DNA of 43,558 bases, from positions 1 to 43,558 of the forward strand of contig JBQTHP010000044.1 of assembly GCA_052389755.1 (NCBI GenBank). Reading direction: 5' to 3'. This document shows, one piece after another, positions 14,986-22,493 of this stretch; the first letter of the stretch is position 1, and every line of letters begins with the position of its first letter. Source of the stretch: JBQTHP01 sp052389755. Lineage in GTDB: Bacteria; Pseudomonadota; Gammaproteobacteria; Steroidobacterales; Steroidobacteraceae. The translations under genes were made by a program, and so were the position numbers. The notes below the pieces were generated by a model. It searched no databases. It saw only the letters and a program-made list of their open reading frames with translations, and was not told where the DNA came from.

Positions 14986-16092
14986 ATGCTTCGCAGCCTC
15001 GCCATTCTCGTTACGCTCACGGTGGCCATCGCCACTCACGCAAACGATCTGGATGAAGGCACGACGAGCACGAGTGCGTACCTGGGACCTTTCCGCGCAC
15101 GCGATCTGACACCGTTCGGATTTCTGCGGCTCGACATGCGTCCATCGCACGCCGTTTCTGTGCCGGTCGGTTCATGGGGCATAGAAACGGAGATCGCATT
15201 TCAGAATACGTGGGCCTTGAGTCCACGAGTGGAACGCTATCTGACGTCGCTCCCGGACCGACGCGAGCTGGGACCGGCAGAGCGGACGGCGATCCACGAG
15301 CTTCCGGGTGAAAACTATCTCTTCGACCTCGAGCTGACGGAGCTCGAAATGAGGTTGCACTACAAGTTTGCCGAGGATTGGGCGGGCTATGCGATTCTCG
15401 GCGCCGTCAGGTACGGCGGCGGCTCGATGGACGGGGCGATCGAGCAGTTCCATGAGACGCTGGGATTCAGCACGTTTGGACGGCCTGCTTTGAGCCGCAA
15501 CGATGTCAATGCGATCTTCGATTTGAAATCGGCCGAAAGCGCCATCTTCGAAGCACCGACGAGCGGCGGTCTGCTCGATCCAACCCTGGGGATTCGTTAC
15601 ACCGGCTTACGAATGCCGGATCGCTGGAAACTCGTTCTGGAGTCAGCCATCAAGCTACCCGTCGGTGGGCACCGCACGTGGCTATCGACCGGGAGCGCCG
15701 ATGTTGGCGTGCAGGCGGGACTGCAAAGGTTCTCGCAGCATCACGCGTTTTTCGTCAATGCGTCCGCGGTGTACTACGACGGCGACGGTGGCCTCGTCTC
15801 GGTGCAGTCGCAAATCGTGCCCACGCTCGTCCTGGGCTACGAGCGGCGGATGACGGCCCGGACGAATCTCATACTGCAGGCTTACGCGAGCGACAGTGTG
15901 TACTCCCATCGTGAAACCGATCTCGAAGAGCTGCTCGCGCGGAAGTATCTACTGACGGCCGGTGTTCGTTACCGCAGAGGTGGCAGCCTGGTGTCACTCG
16001 CGCTGACGGAGAATGTGCAGAACATCAACAACACTCCGGATATCGGCATTCAGGCTGGCTGGGCGTACGTTCCCGCCCTCATCCGGAACTGA
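14986..16092 (+). CDS. DUF3187 family outer-membrane protein
   Basis: A 368-residue protein with an N-terminal signal peptide (MLRSLAILVTLTVAIATHA). The phrase RPSHAVSVPVGSWGIETEIAFQNTWAL and the alternating hydrophobic strands that follow match DUF3187, a family of predicted beta-barrel proteins of unknown role. The C-terminus (GIQAGWAYVPALIRN) does not end in the common aromatic residue of outer-membrane barrels. I chose ATG 14986 at the signal peptide; 14962 is an in-frame alternative. Divergent from the Crp/Fnr gene. Confidence 0.75.
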   Translation: MLRSLAILVTLTVAIATHANDLDEGTTSTSAYLGPFRARDLTPFGFLRLDMRPSHAVSVPVGSWGIETEIAFQNTWALSPRVERYLTSLPDRRELGPAERTAIHELPGENYLFDLELTELEMRLHYKFAEDWAGYAILGAVRYGGGSMDGAIEQFHETLGFSTFGRPALSRNDVNAIFDLKSAESAIFEAPTSGGLLDPTLGIRYTGLRMPDRWKLVLESAIKLPVGGHRTWLSTGSADVGVQAGLQRFSQHHAFFVNASAVYYDGDGGLVSVQSQIVPTLVLGYERRMTARTNLILQAYASDSVYSHRETDLEELLARKYLLTAGVRYRRGGSLVSLALTENVQNINNTPDIGIQAGWAYVPALIRN

Positions 16093-16103
16093 CGCGAATC
16101 GCG

Positions 16104-17012
16104 TTAGCCGCTGAAGATCTGGCGAGCGGTATCGGAGATCGCCCGCAAAGCTGGATGCTTGATCTTGCGCTCCAGCAAGATCGCATAGAACTCGGCCTTC
16201 ACGCCGCGGGCAGGGCCGACCGTCGCAAACCCGTACTGCCTGCGGAACTGCGCTTCCAGCACGGCCGGCACCGGCGCGAGTCCTGCGCCCGCACCGGCGA
16301 ACTCGCGCAGCAGCGCGTAGTCCTCGAACTCGCCGACAATCACCGGTCGCACCTCGTTTCGGTCGAGCCACAGATCGAGTGCCCGGCGGATCGCCGTATC
16401 GTCGGTCGGCAGCAGCACGGGTGCGCCGTTCAACGATCTGGGGAATTTGGGTCGTAGCTTCTTCGCAAGCGGCGGTGTGGCCATCCAGAGCTCGTCGCAC
16501 GTTCCGAGATGATGATTGTAGGCGCGGATGTTGAGACTCGGCGTGATCGGGGAATCCGATAGCACGACATCCATTCCGTGGACCGAGAGCTCGGCAACCA
16601 GCCGCTCGAGCGTTCCTTCGCGACAGACCATCCGTAACGGCTGGCTCAGGGAGAGTGCCGGTTCGAGGAGCCGATGTGCGATCTCCTTCGGTAGTACATC
16701 GTCGATGCCGACGGTCAGCCGTAGTGGACGTGTCGTTGGCCGATGCTCGAGGGCATCGAGAAGCTCCCGTCCGAGCCCGAAGATCTCGTCCGCGTACTGG
16801 TAAACGAGCCGGCCGGTCTCCGTCGGAACGAGAGTGCGTCCGGACTTTTCGAGCAACTTCTCGCCAAGACGCGCCTCGAGAGTCTTCAACTGCGCGCTGA
16901 TCGCTGGCGCCGAGAGGTGCAGCTCCTCGCACGCGCGCCTCAGGCTTCCGGTGCGCACCACGGCCCAGAAATAAAGCAGGTGCTGGTAGTTGAGTCGGCG
17001 GCTACCGCGCAT
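16104..17012 (-). CDS. nhaR: LysR-family regulator, NhaR type
   Basis: A 302-residue LysR protein. The start LNYQHLLYFWAVVRTGSLRRA, LHLSAPAISAQLKTLEARLG, and GRTLVPTETGRLVYQYADEIFGLGRELLDAL are very close to NhaR, the Na+-responsive activator of the Na+/H+ antiporter gene nhaA. No antiporter gene lies in the window, so the target may differ. The start at 17012 puts the HTH at the N-terminus; the frame runs open to 17171. It is convergent with the DUF3187 gene, 11 bases apart, and divergent from rnk. Confidence 0.88.
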   Translation of the reverse strand: MRGSRRLNYQHLLYFWAVVRTGSLRRACEELHLSAPAISAQLKTLEARLGEKLLEKSGRTLVPTETGRLVYQYADEIFGLGRELLDALEHRPTTRPLRLTVGIDDVLPKEIAHRLLEPALSLSQPLRMVCREGTLERLVAELSVHGMDVVLSDSPITPSLNIRAYNHHLGTCDELWMATPPLAKKLRPKFPRSLNGAPVLLPTDDTAIRRALDLWLDRNEVRPVIVGEFEDYALLREFAGAGAGLAPVPAVLEAQFRRQYGFATVGPARGVKAEFYAILLERKIKHPALRAISDTARQIFSG

Positions 17013-17145
17013 GTTGAACGTTCTAGAAGTGTTAACGGATACGTATATTAATTCTAATAGATGGAAGTCAGCGGCTGATATAGAAGAGTGGCGAAGGAAA
17101 TAGCGGACGGCACATGAGCCGGAATCGATTGCGGAGAGAGTCATC

Positions 17146-17598
17146 GTGAAAAGACGCACCATCATGATCACCGAAACGGACGTGCAGCGGCTCAGGGCGC
17201 TGCTCGATGCACGGAGCGCGACGCTTGCGCAGGACCACGCTCATCTGCGTGATCTGCAAGCTGAGCTCGAGCGAGCCGTCCTTGTGGACCGGTGCGAGGT
17301 CCCCGCCGATGTCGTCACGATGCACGCCAGGGTGTGGCTCCAGGACATGACGAGCGGAGAACGCGTCGAGTACACGCTGGCGTTCCCTTCGGATGCGGAC
17401 CTGACGGCGAACCGGGTATCTGTCCTCGCGCCGCTCGGCACCGCGCTGCTCGGATATCGCGAAGGTGACGAGGTGGAATGGCAGATGCCGGGCGGATTGC
17501 GAAAGCTGCGCCTGCTGCAGGTCATGCACGCCCCCGATGCGAGCACAGGATGTCGCGATGCTGAAGCGCTCTCGCGAGCAAACGACGCGGCGGCGTGA
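17146..17598 (+). CDS. rnk: Rnk-like GreA/GreB-type protein (regulator of nucleoside diphosphate kinase)
   Basis: A 150-residue protein: a short N-terminal coiled coil (ITETDVQRLRALLDARSA...AELERAVLVD) and a C-terminal FKBP-like GreA/GreB domain (VTMHARVWLQDMTSGERVEYTLAFP, SVLAPLGTALLGYREGDEVEW). This is the layout of Rnk, which binds RNA polymerase. GTG 17146 is used; an ATG at 17164 is an alternative and gives MITETDVQRL, closer to known Rnk. Stop overlaps the start of the UspA gene (TGATG). Confidence 0.88.
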   Translation: MKRRTIMITETDVQRLRALLDARSATLAQDHAHLRDLQAELERAVLVDRCEVPADVVTMHARVWLQDMTSGERVEYTLAFPSDADLTANRVSVLAPLGTALLGYREGDEVEWQMPGGLRKLRLLQVMHAPDASTGCRDAEALSRANDAAA

Positions 17599-18527
17599 TG
17601 GCCGTCATGGCGAGAGGCTTGCTGGCGGCCACCGACCTCCAGCCGAAGACCGAATTCGCCGTGGAGCGGGCGGGCATGCTTGCGGACCAGCTCGGCAGGA
17701 GCTGGTCACTCGTGCACGTCCTCTCTTACGGTAGCGCTGCCAGGCAGCTCGAACAGCGAATCGATCGGGCGCGACTGCATCTGCGTTCGCGTGCGTTGTC
17801 TCCGACGTCGCGCTTTCAGACGGTTCCGGAAGTCGTGATTCGATTAGGCAGCGCGCCGGAGGCGATCGCCCGAACGGCGCAGGAGCTCGAGGCGGTCCTC
17901 GTCATCCTGGGGCCGCATCGAACCCGCGGCATGCCCGATTCTCTTATTGGTACGACCTTGGCGCGTCTGCTGCGCCACCGACAATGCCCGGTCCTGCTGG
18001 TCCGGCGCGAGCCGCGCAACGCCTATCGCAACGTCCTGCTCGCACTCGACCTCTCGAACGCTGCCATACACACGGTGCGGGCCGCTGAAGCACTTGTGCC
18101 GCTCGAGGACGCTGCCGTTTCGATCGTCCACGCCTTCGAACCGCCTTACAAGGGGATGCTGAAACGCGTGGGCGTTCGTGACGATACGGTCGCGGCTTTC
18201 GCGACGGCTTGGCAGCGCCGCGAACGGCGGCAGCTGAATCAGCTTCTCGCTCGGGCGGGCGTGGATCAAGGGCGCTATGAGGTCGAAATTGACGACGCGT
18301 CCCCCTTGAGCGCGATCGGACGGGCGATGGAACGGCGCGAGCCGGATCTGCTCATCGTAGGCACACGTGCGCATGGAGTTCTGCAGAGCATGATCAGTAC
18401 GAGCGTCGCTGCCCGTGCCGTGGCAGCGACAGACTGCGACGTTCTCATCGTTCCGCGCCGGCGCGAGCTCGCCGCGCGGCACTTCGCCGGCCCCAGTGCG
18501 GCTGAAACGCGTGCGGCATATGGATAG
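17598..18527 (+). CDS. Universal stress protein with two UspA domains
   Basis: A 309-residue protein of two tandem UspA folds, about 1-145 and 146-295. Each begins with a beta strand followed by D (LLAATDLQ; VLLALDLS) and ends with a nucleotide-loop-like Gly pattern and a CPVLLV-type strand (HRQCPVLLVRR; ATDCDVLIVPR). Double UspA proteins are common in environmental proteobacteria and respond to stress. Coupled to rnk by overlapping stop and start, and to the sigma factor gene by an 8-base overlap, so the three form an operon. Confidence 0.9.
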   Translation: MAVMARGLLAATDLQPKTEFAVERAGMLADQLGRSWSLVHVLSYGSAARQLEQRIDRARLHLRSRALSPTSRFQTVPEVVIRLGSAPEAIARTAQELEAVLVILGPHRTRGMPDSLIGTTLARLLRHRQCPVLLVRREPRNAYRNVLLALDLSNAAIHTVRAAEALVPLEDAAVSIVHAFEPPYKGMLKRVGVRDDTVAAFATAWQRRERRQLNQLLARAGVDQGRYEVEIDDASPLSAIGRAMERREPDLLIVGTRAHGVLQSMISTSVAARAVAATDCDVLIVPRRRELAARHFAGPSAAETRAAYG

Positions 18528-19197
18528 CGTACCTTCGCAGCGCAGAGACGCCGAGCCACCATGCAGCGACGAGCTCACGCTCGTGCACCGTGCTGCAGAC
18601 CATGATCGTCGCGCGTTCGAACAGATCATGCGGCGGCACAATCAGCGGCTCTTCCGATACGCGGTCAGCCTCATGGGGGAACCAAGCGAAGCCGAAGATG
18701 TGTTGCAGGAGAGTTACCTGAGGGCTTATCGCGGCCTGTCAGGCTTCGACGGCGTGGCGAGCTTCGGCAACTGGCTCGCGCGAATCGTGCGCAACGAGGC
18801 CATCGATCGCCTGCGTGCACGGGCCAAGCGCAACGCGGCCTTCACCCTGGAATCCGATTTGTCCTGCGGTGACGAGCGCCACCAGCCGAGCATAGGCGGA
18901 CGAGTCGCAAGCGATACAGAGGATTCCAACCCGGAGGTCGCGTGCGCACGCGGAGACATGCAGAGGAGTCTCGGACAGGCGATCGCAGCGCTACCCGGAC
19001 ACTTTCGCACTGTTTTCATGCTGCGCGAAGTGAGAGGACTCTCCGTCAAGGAAACAGCCGCATGTCTCGGAATCGCCGTAGCGACCGTCAAGACTCGCGA
19101 TTATCGTGCGCGGCTGCTCTTGCGCCAGACATTGGGCGCCGCAGCAGCGAGCACACCCGCAGTGGACATATGCCTGCGACCTGCGCACGGAAAATAG
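18520..19197 (+). CDS. ECF-type RNA polymerase sigma factor
   Basis: A 225-residue sigma-70 family protein. Region 2: FEQIMRRHNQRLFRYAVSL, EAEDVLQESYLRAYRGLSGF, ASFGNWLARIVRNEAIDRLR. Region 4: IAALPGHFRTVFMLREVRGLSVKETA, then LGIAVATVKTRDYRARLLLR. The linker between them is about 50 residues with an acidic stretch, slightly long. The ATG at 18520 overlaps the UspA gene; no good ribosome site is visible, so coupled translation is likely. No anti-sigma factor gene follows; instead there are about 900 bases without a convincing gene. Confidence 0.88.
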   Translation: MDSVPSQRRDAEPPCSDELTLVHRAADHDRRAFEQIMRRHNQRLFRYAVSLMGEPSEAEDVLQESYLRAYRGLSGFDGVASFGNWLARIVRNEAIDRLRARAKRNAAFTLESDLSCGDERHQPSIGGRVASDTEDSNPEVACARGDMQRSLGQAIAALPGHFRTVFMLREVRGLSVKETAACLGIAVATVKTRDYRARLLLRQTLGAAAASTPAVDICLRPAHGK

Positions 19198-19473
19198 CCG
19201 CACTCAGGATCGGGCTCATCGGGCCGACCACGATTGTCCGGTGAACGCATCGTCAAGGCTGAACGACGACGAAACGCTTATCGCTGGCGATATGCGGTGA
19301 AGATCGTGCGATGCAGGAACTTGCGGACGCGGGCACGGCGACCGGCCAGCATCGATTTTGCGATGGCAGGGGGACACTATCTACAGGGGTGACAAGTCGT
19401 GGTCGGGCGATATCTGAAGTCCTGGATCGACGCGGTTTGACTGGAGAAACGGACTGCTGCAAGAGTCAAGACG

Positions 19474-19641
19474 ATGAATCTGGTCGATCGCCGCATAAAC
19501 GTGGCCCCCATGATGGACTGGACCGACGATCAGAAATTCCTCACTCGCCTCAGGGACTTGGTGAGACAAGAAAACGCGCGTCGCCTATATGTCGCCTCTA
19601 TCACTCTGTATGACGCGTGCTCTGTCATGACGTCGCGTTAA
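19474..19641 (+). pseudogene. dusA': dusA 5' fragment with attachment-site core (copy A)
   Basis: ATG 19474 opens a 55-codon frame starting MNLVDRRINVAPMMDWTD, the N-terminus of tRNA-dihydrouridine synthase A. After WTD the similarity to DusA stops. The core 19485-19526 is identical over 42 bases to 37821-37862. The 60 bases before the core also align without gaps to copy B (about two-thirds identical), and GTCGCCTATATGTCGCC recurs 95 bases after the core start in both. dusA 5' ends are a known integration site for genomic islands, so this is probably an att site. Confidence 0.7.
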
Positions 19642-20056
19642 GGTCCTCAGTAATTTCGTCGTCGGCGCGAATGAGCGAGTGGCCTTGCAAGGTAGCTCCA
19701 AGCGGGCGACGAGCGGCGGGTTCGAGTCCACGGCAATTTGCGGCGTGCCACCAAAGATCGCCAGGTGCTGGACATGCGGGCTCGCGCTGAGCGAGCTACT
19801 GCAATCGAGTTTGGGCGGCCGGATGGAACGCGGCTCGATTGCCCGAGGCGGACAGCGGCTCGCCGCTAAGAGAGCCTAGTCCGCATCCGGTCAGCATTGT
19901 GCAGCCCCGCGACGAACACGCCGCAGTTTGAGTTGGCGCGCAATCATCTCTCGAAACAGCCCGAAGCCGGCGCAGCCGATTCTCGGCTTTAATCGATGCT
20001 CGTAATCCCGATGGCGTATGGGCTGCAGGGGTGATAATCGCCGCTCGCCTTCCGGC

Positions 20057-20085
20057 TTGCAGATCCGCAGTTTCGTATATATAAA
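20057..20085 (+). promoter_or_regulatory. Sigma-70-like promoter of the GH29 gene
   Basis: TTGCAG (20057-20062), 17-base spacer, TATAAA (20080-20085). Predicted transcription start near 20092, which gives a very short leader before ATG 20100. Confidence 0.55.
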
Positions 20086-20114
20086 CTGCATGTTCACCTA
20101 TGCACACAATGCAT
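20067..20114. promoter_or_regulatory. Two inverted repeats over the GH29 promoter, operator candidates
   Basis: GCAGTTT (20067-20073) and AAACTGC (20083-20089) overlap the -10 element. ATGCA-CACAA-TGCAT lies at 20100-20114, over the start codon. The bottom strand of the second reads ATGCATTGTGTGCA, matching ATGCATTGTATACA at 22417-22430 upstream of fucP in 12 of 14 bases. They are likely repressor sites, possibly for the IclR protein. Confidence 0.5.
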
Positions 20115-21539
20115 TTTGGCTATACATGCAGACTTCGCGCGGACTCCTCGTGGTCCTTGCGTGCCCGGTCAGGCCAGCTTGCAGCGTTCTGGCTGCTGGC
20201 CATGCAGATCTCGTCCGCGGCAGATATCGCCTCAGCCCAAGGCGGCGTTCGCCTCTACGGCGCGACCGCGCGTCTCGCAGGGGCTTCCCGCTTCGAGGAA
20301 GGTCCCCGATGGCTCGTGACGACAGGGAAATCGACGATCGAATGGACTGCTGATTTGGCAAAGGAGGGCGATTATCGGATTTCCATCGTTCACTCCAGCG
20401 ACACGCTGGCGACGCTCTTCTCGCTGTCGGTAGGGCAAAAAGTCATGGCTGGCGCGTTGCCGATCCAGCCCGGCGTCTTCGAAGATCGGTTGATCAACTT
20501 CGGCCGGACAACCGTCGCGGAGCGACTTCGCCTTGAGCAAGGACCTCTTCGCGTGCAGCTACGAATTCCCGCGGTCGCGGGCGAGGTGCGAATCCGTTCG
20601 ATCGAGTTGCTCCCGGTCGAAGGAGCGGCCATCCGGGATGCCGCCGCCGTCGGGCAGCGGGCGAGCACGGATTGGCTGGCGCGCGCCGGCTACGGTGTGA
20701 TGTTCCATTGGACCAGCGAATCGCAGCCTCGGTACGGACAAGCCCTCAGCTATGAACAGGCAGTGAGCGCGTTCGAGGCGGTCTCGTTCGCCCGAATGGT
20801 GGAGGATACAGGCGCCGGCTACGTGATTTTCACCGTCAATCATGCAAAACCTCACTGCCCGGCGCCGATCGGAGCCTGGGCTCGCGTTCATCCCGGAGCG
20901 ACGACGCGGCGTGACCTGCTCGCCGATATCGCGAAAGCGCTCGCGGAGCGCAACGTCCCGCTTATCCTCTACATCGCATCGCATACGCTCGGAAAACTCG
21001 GCGAATCGAGCGACGCGCAGTACTTCAGGATTCACGAAGATATCCTCAAGGAGATGGGCGAGCGCTATGGACATCTCGTCGCCGGATACTGGTTCGATGG
21101 CTGGTACCAGTCGCTGGAAGCTTATCCGCGAATCGACCTGCGCAAGCTCATCCCTCATGTGCGCGCGGGCAATCCCGCCCGGATCGCCGCCTACAACTTC
21201 TGGGTCTATCCGATCGACACTGCGTGGCAGGATTACTGGGCAGGCGAGGTGGGAGGGATCGTTCGACCCGCGGAAGCTCGTTATGCATCGTCCGGGCCCG
21301 CTATCGGACTGCAGAGCCATTTCCTCCTGTTCGCGGACGCGCCTTGGGTGCACTCCGTTCCCAATGCGGAGATGGAGCCGCTGCGCTTCTCTGATCGAGA
21401 GCTTATCGAGTTCGTGAAAGCGAACGCGAGGCACCAAGTGCCCGTCACGATCAATCTCGGCATCTATCAGGACGGCACGATCGGAGACGCGGCACGAAGC
21501 CAAATGGCAGCGCTGCGGCGGGCGATTCGTGGCGAGTAG
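20100..21539 (+). CDS. GH29-like alpha-L-fucosidase candidate with N-terminal carbohydrate-binding-like domain
   Basis: A 479-residue exported protein. A hydrophobic segment at about 26-46 (LAAFWLLAMQISSAADIASA) is a signal peptide, with a long n-region if ATG 20100 is used. ATG 20109 or TTG 20157 are other starts. Residues 50-175 are a beta-sandwich of the CBM type. The catalytic part (190-479) has ARAGYGVMFHW, DTGAGYVIFTVNHAKPHCPAP, GYWFDGWYQ with D333 as the likely nucleophile as in GH29, and VPVTINLGIYQDGT. It should release L-fucose outside the cytoplasm. The family call rests on motifs; it may be a distant branch. Convergent with the IclR gene, 4 bases apart. Confidence 0.7.
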   Translation: MHTMHFGYTCRLRADSSWSLRARSGQLAAFWLLAMQISSAADIASAQGGVRLYGATARLAGASRFEEGPRWLVTTGKSTIEWTADLAKEGDYRISIVHSSDTLATLFSLSVGQKVMAGALPIQPGVFEDRLINFGRTTVAERLRLEQGPLRVQLRIPAVAGEVRIRSIELLPVEGAAIRDAAAVGQRASTDWLARAGYGVMFHWTSESQPRYGQALSYEQAVSAFEAVSFARMVEDTGAGYVIFTVNHAKPHCPAPIGAWARVHPGATTRRDLLADIAKALAERNVPLILYIASHTLGKLGESSDAQYFRIHEDILKEMGERYGHLVAGYWFDGWYQSLEAYPRIDLRKLIPHVRAGNPARIAAYNFWVYPIDTAWQDYWAGEVGGIVRPAEARYASSGPAIGLQSHFLLFADAPWVHSVPNAEMEPLRFSDRELIEFVKANARHQVPVTINLGIYQDGTIGDAARSQMAALRRAIRGE

Positions 21540-21543
21540 CCGT

Positions 21544-22332
21544 CTAACCGAGTGCACCGGCCGAGGCACGCGGCGGACCGTACTTCAGCGCGTTGGAAAC
21601 CTCGGCTGCCGCCGCGCAGAGCAATTCGATGACGCCGGCTTCCTTGATCAGCTCCGGATGGCGGCGAATGAACGGTACCGTCAACGTATATTCGGCATGT
21701 CCGTGCTGCATGACCGGCGCGCAGAGGTCGACCACACCATCGACCGCTTCGCTCGCACGCCTCGCATAACCTCTGCGCCGAACCTGCTCGGCAAACTTCA
21801 GGAAAGTCGTGCGGTCGTAGGCGACACTTCCCGCATCGAGCATCTGCAGCCAGCGACTGCGCACTGCATCGGACTGGAACGCAAAGAGCACCAAACCCGA
21901 GGTAGAGTGCGCGAGCGGCCTACGATGGCCTGCGCGGACGACCAGGCCCACGTCGCTCGGCGCGTCGACTTGTGCGATGACGACGATCTCCTCTTCCGAA
22001 GCTGTCACGAGGTGGCAGGGCTGGCCGATCTGGTCCGCAAGCCGGCGCATGACCGGAATCGCGAGTTCGGTCACGTTGCTGATCCGCGGCTGCTGCGTTC
22101 CGAGCATGAAGAGTCGATTGCTCAGCGAGTAGCCGGAATCTCCAGGCGACTTGACGAGATAACCCCGCTTCTCGAGTACCTGGAGCATGCGGAAGATCTC
22201 GTTACGAGATCTGCCGACCCCTTGGGAGATCTCGCCCATGGTCATCGGTGTCGATGCGCGTGCCAGGAGCTCGAGAATGTCCAGTCCTTTCTCGAGGGCT
22301 GGTGCGCTGTACTTCTGCGCCTTCGATCTCAT
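21544..22332 (-). CDS. IclR-family transcriptional regulator of the fucose locus
   Basis: A 262-residue IclR protein: HTH at 1-75 (ALEKGLDILELLARASTPMTMGEIS, RSRNEIFRMLQVLEKRGYL) and the effector domain with SGLVLFAF and a C-terminal LCAPVMQHGHAEYTLTVPF. Divergent from fucP. Comparable fucose loci in Xanthomonas also carry such regulators. It probably senses fucose or a pathway acid and represses fucP and the GH29 gene; that is inference from position and from the shared motif at 20101-20114 and 22417-22430. Confidence 0.9.
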   Translation of the reverse strand: MRSKAQKYSAPALEKGLDILELLARASTPMTMGEISQGVGRSRNEIFRMLQVLEKRGYLVKSPGDSGYSLSNRLFMLGTQQPRISNVTELAIPVMRRLADQIGQPCHLVTASEEEIVVIAQVDAPSDVGLVVRAGHRRPLAHSTSGLVLFAFQSDAVRSRWLQMLDAGSVAYDRTTFLKFAEQVRRRGYARRASEAVDGVVDLCAPVMQHGHAEYTLTVPFIRRHPELIKEAGVIELLCAAAAEVSNALKYGPPRASAGALG

Positions 22333-22416
22333 CCAATCCCTCTCGGCCGGCCTCCGGGTCTTCTTCTATGGGACTTGCGCGCGAGCCAACTGCTTCGGGC
22401 ACGTTCTCATGCGCAC

Positions 22417-22430
22417 ATGCATTGTATACA
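22417..22430. promoter_or_regulatory. Shared operator-like motif upstream of fucP
   Basis: ATGCATTGTATACA, containing the palindrome TGTATACA, in the IclR/fucP divergent gap. It matches the bottom strand of 20101-20114 (ATGCATTGTGTGCA) upstream of the GH29 gene, 12 of 14 bases, both differences being transitions. Confidence 0.5.
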
Positions 22431-22493
22431 CAGAAGCACGCAGGCGAAGCGAGTGCGCTTCACCGTGCCGACAACGTCAGCCGAGTTTCTTCG

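Larger units (their letters stand above)
19198..20099. other. Gene-poor stretch holding a dusA 5' fragment and a promoter region
   Basis: No convincing full-length gene. It holds the dusA-like fragment at 19474-19641, and at the right end the promoter and inverted repeats of the GH29 gene. Stretches 19198-19420 and 19650-20050 show no features I can name. This looks like a junction between the sigma-factor operon and an acquired segment. Confidence 0.6.

Noticed and set aside
16086..16104. ACGCGA-A-TCGCGT as a terminator between DUF3187 and nhaR
   Set aside because: A one-base loop cannot form and no T run follows.
19580..19596. GTCGCCTATATGTCGCC considered as a CRISPR-like repeat
   Set aside because: Only two copies 18 kb apart, no spacers and no cas genes.
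19713..19735. tRNA-like T-loop GGTTCGAGTCC
   Set aside because: The flanking bases do not pair beyond two positions, and no anticodon or acceptor stem can be built around it.
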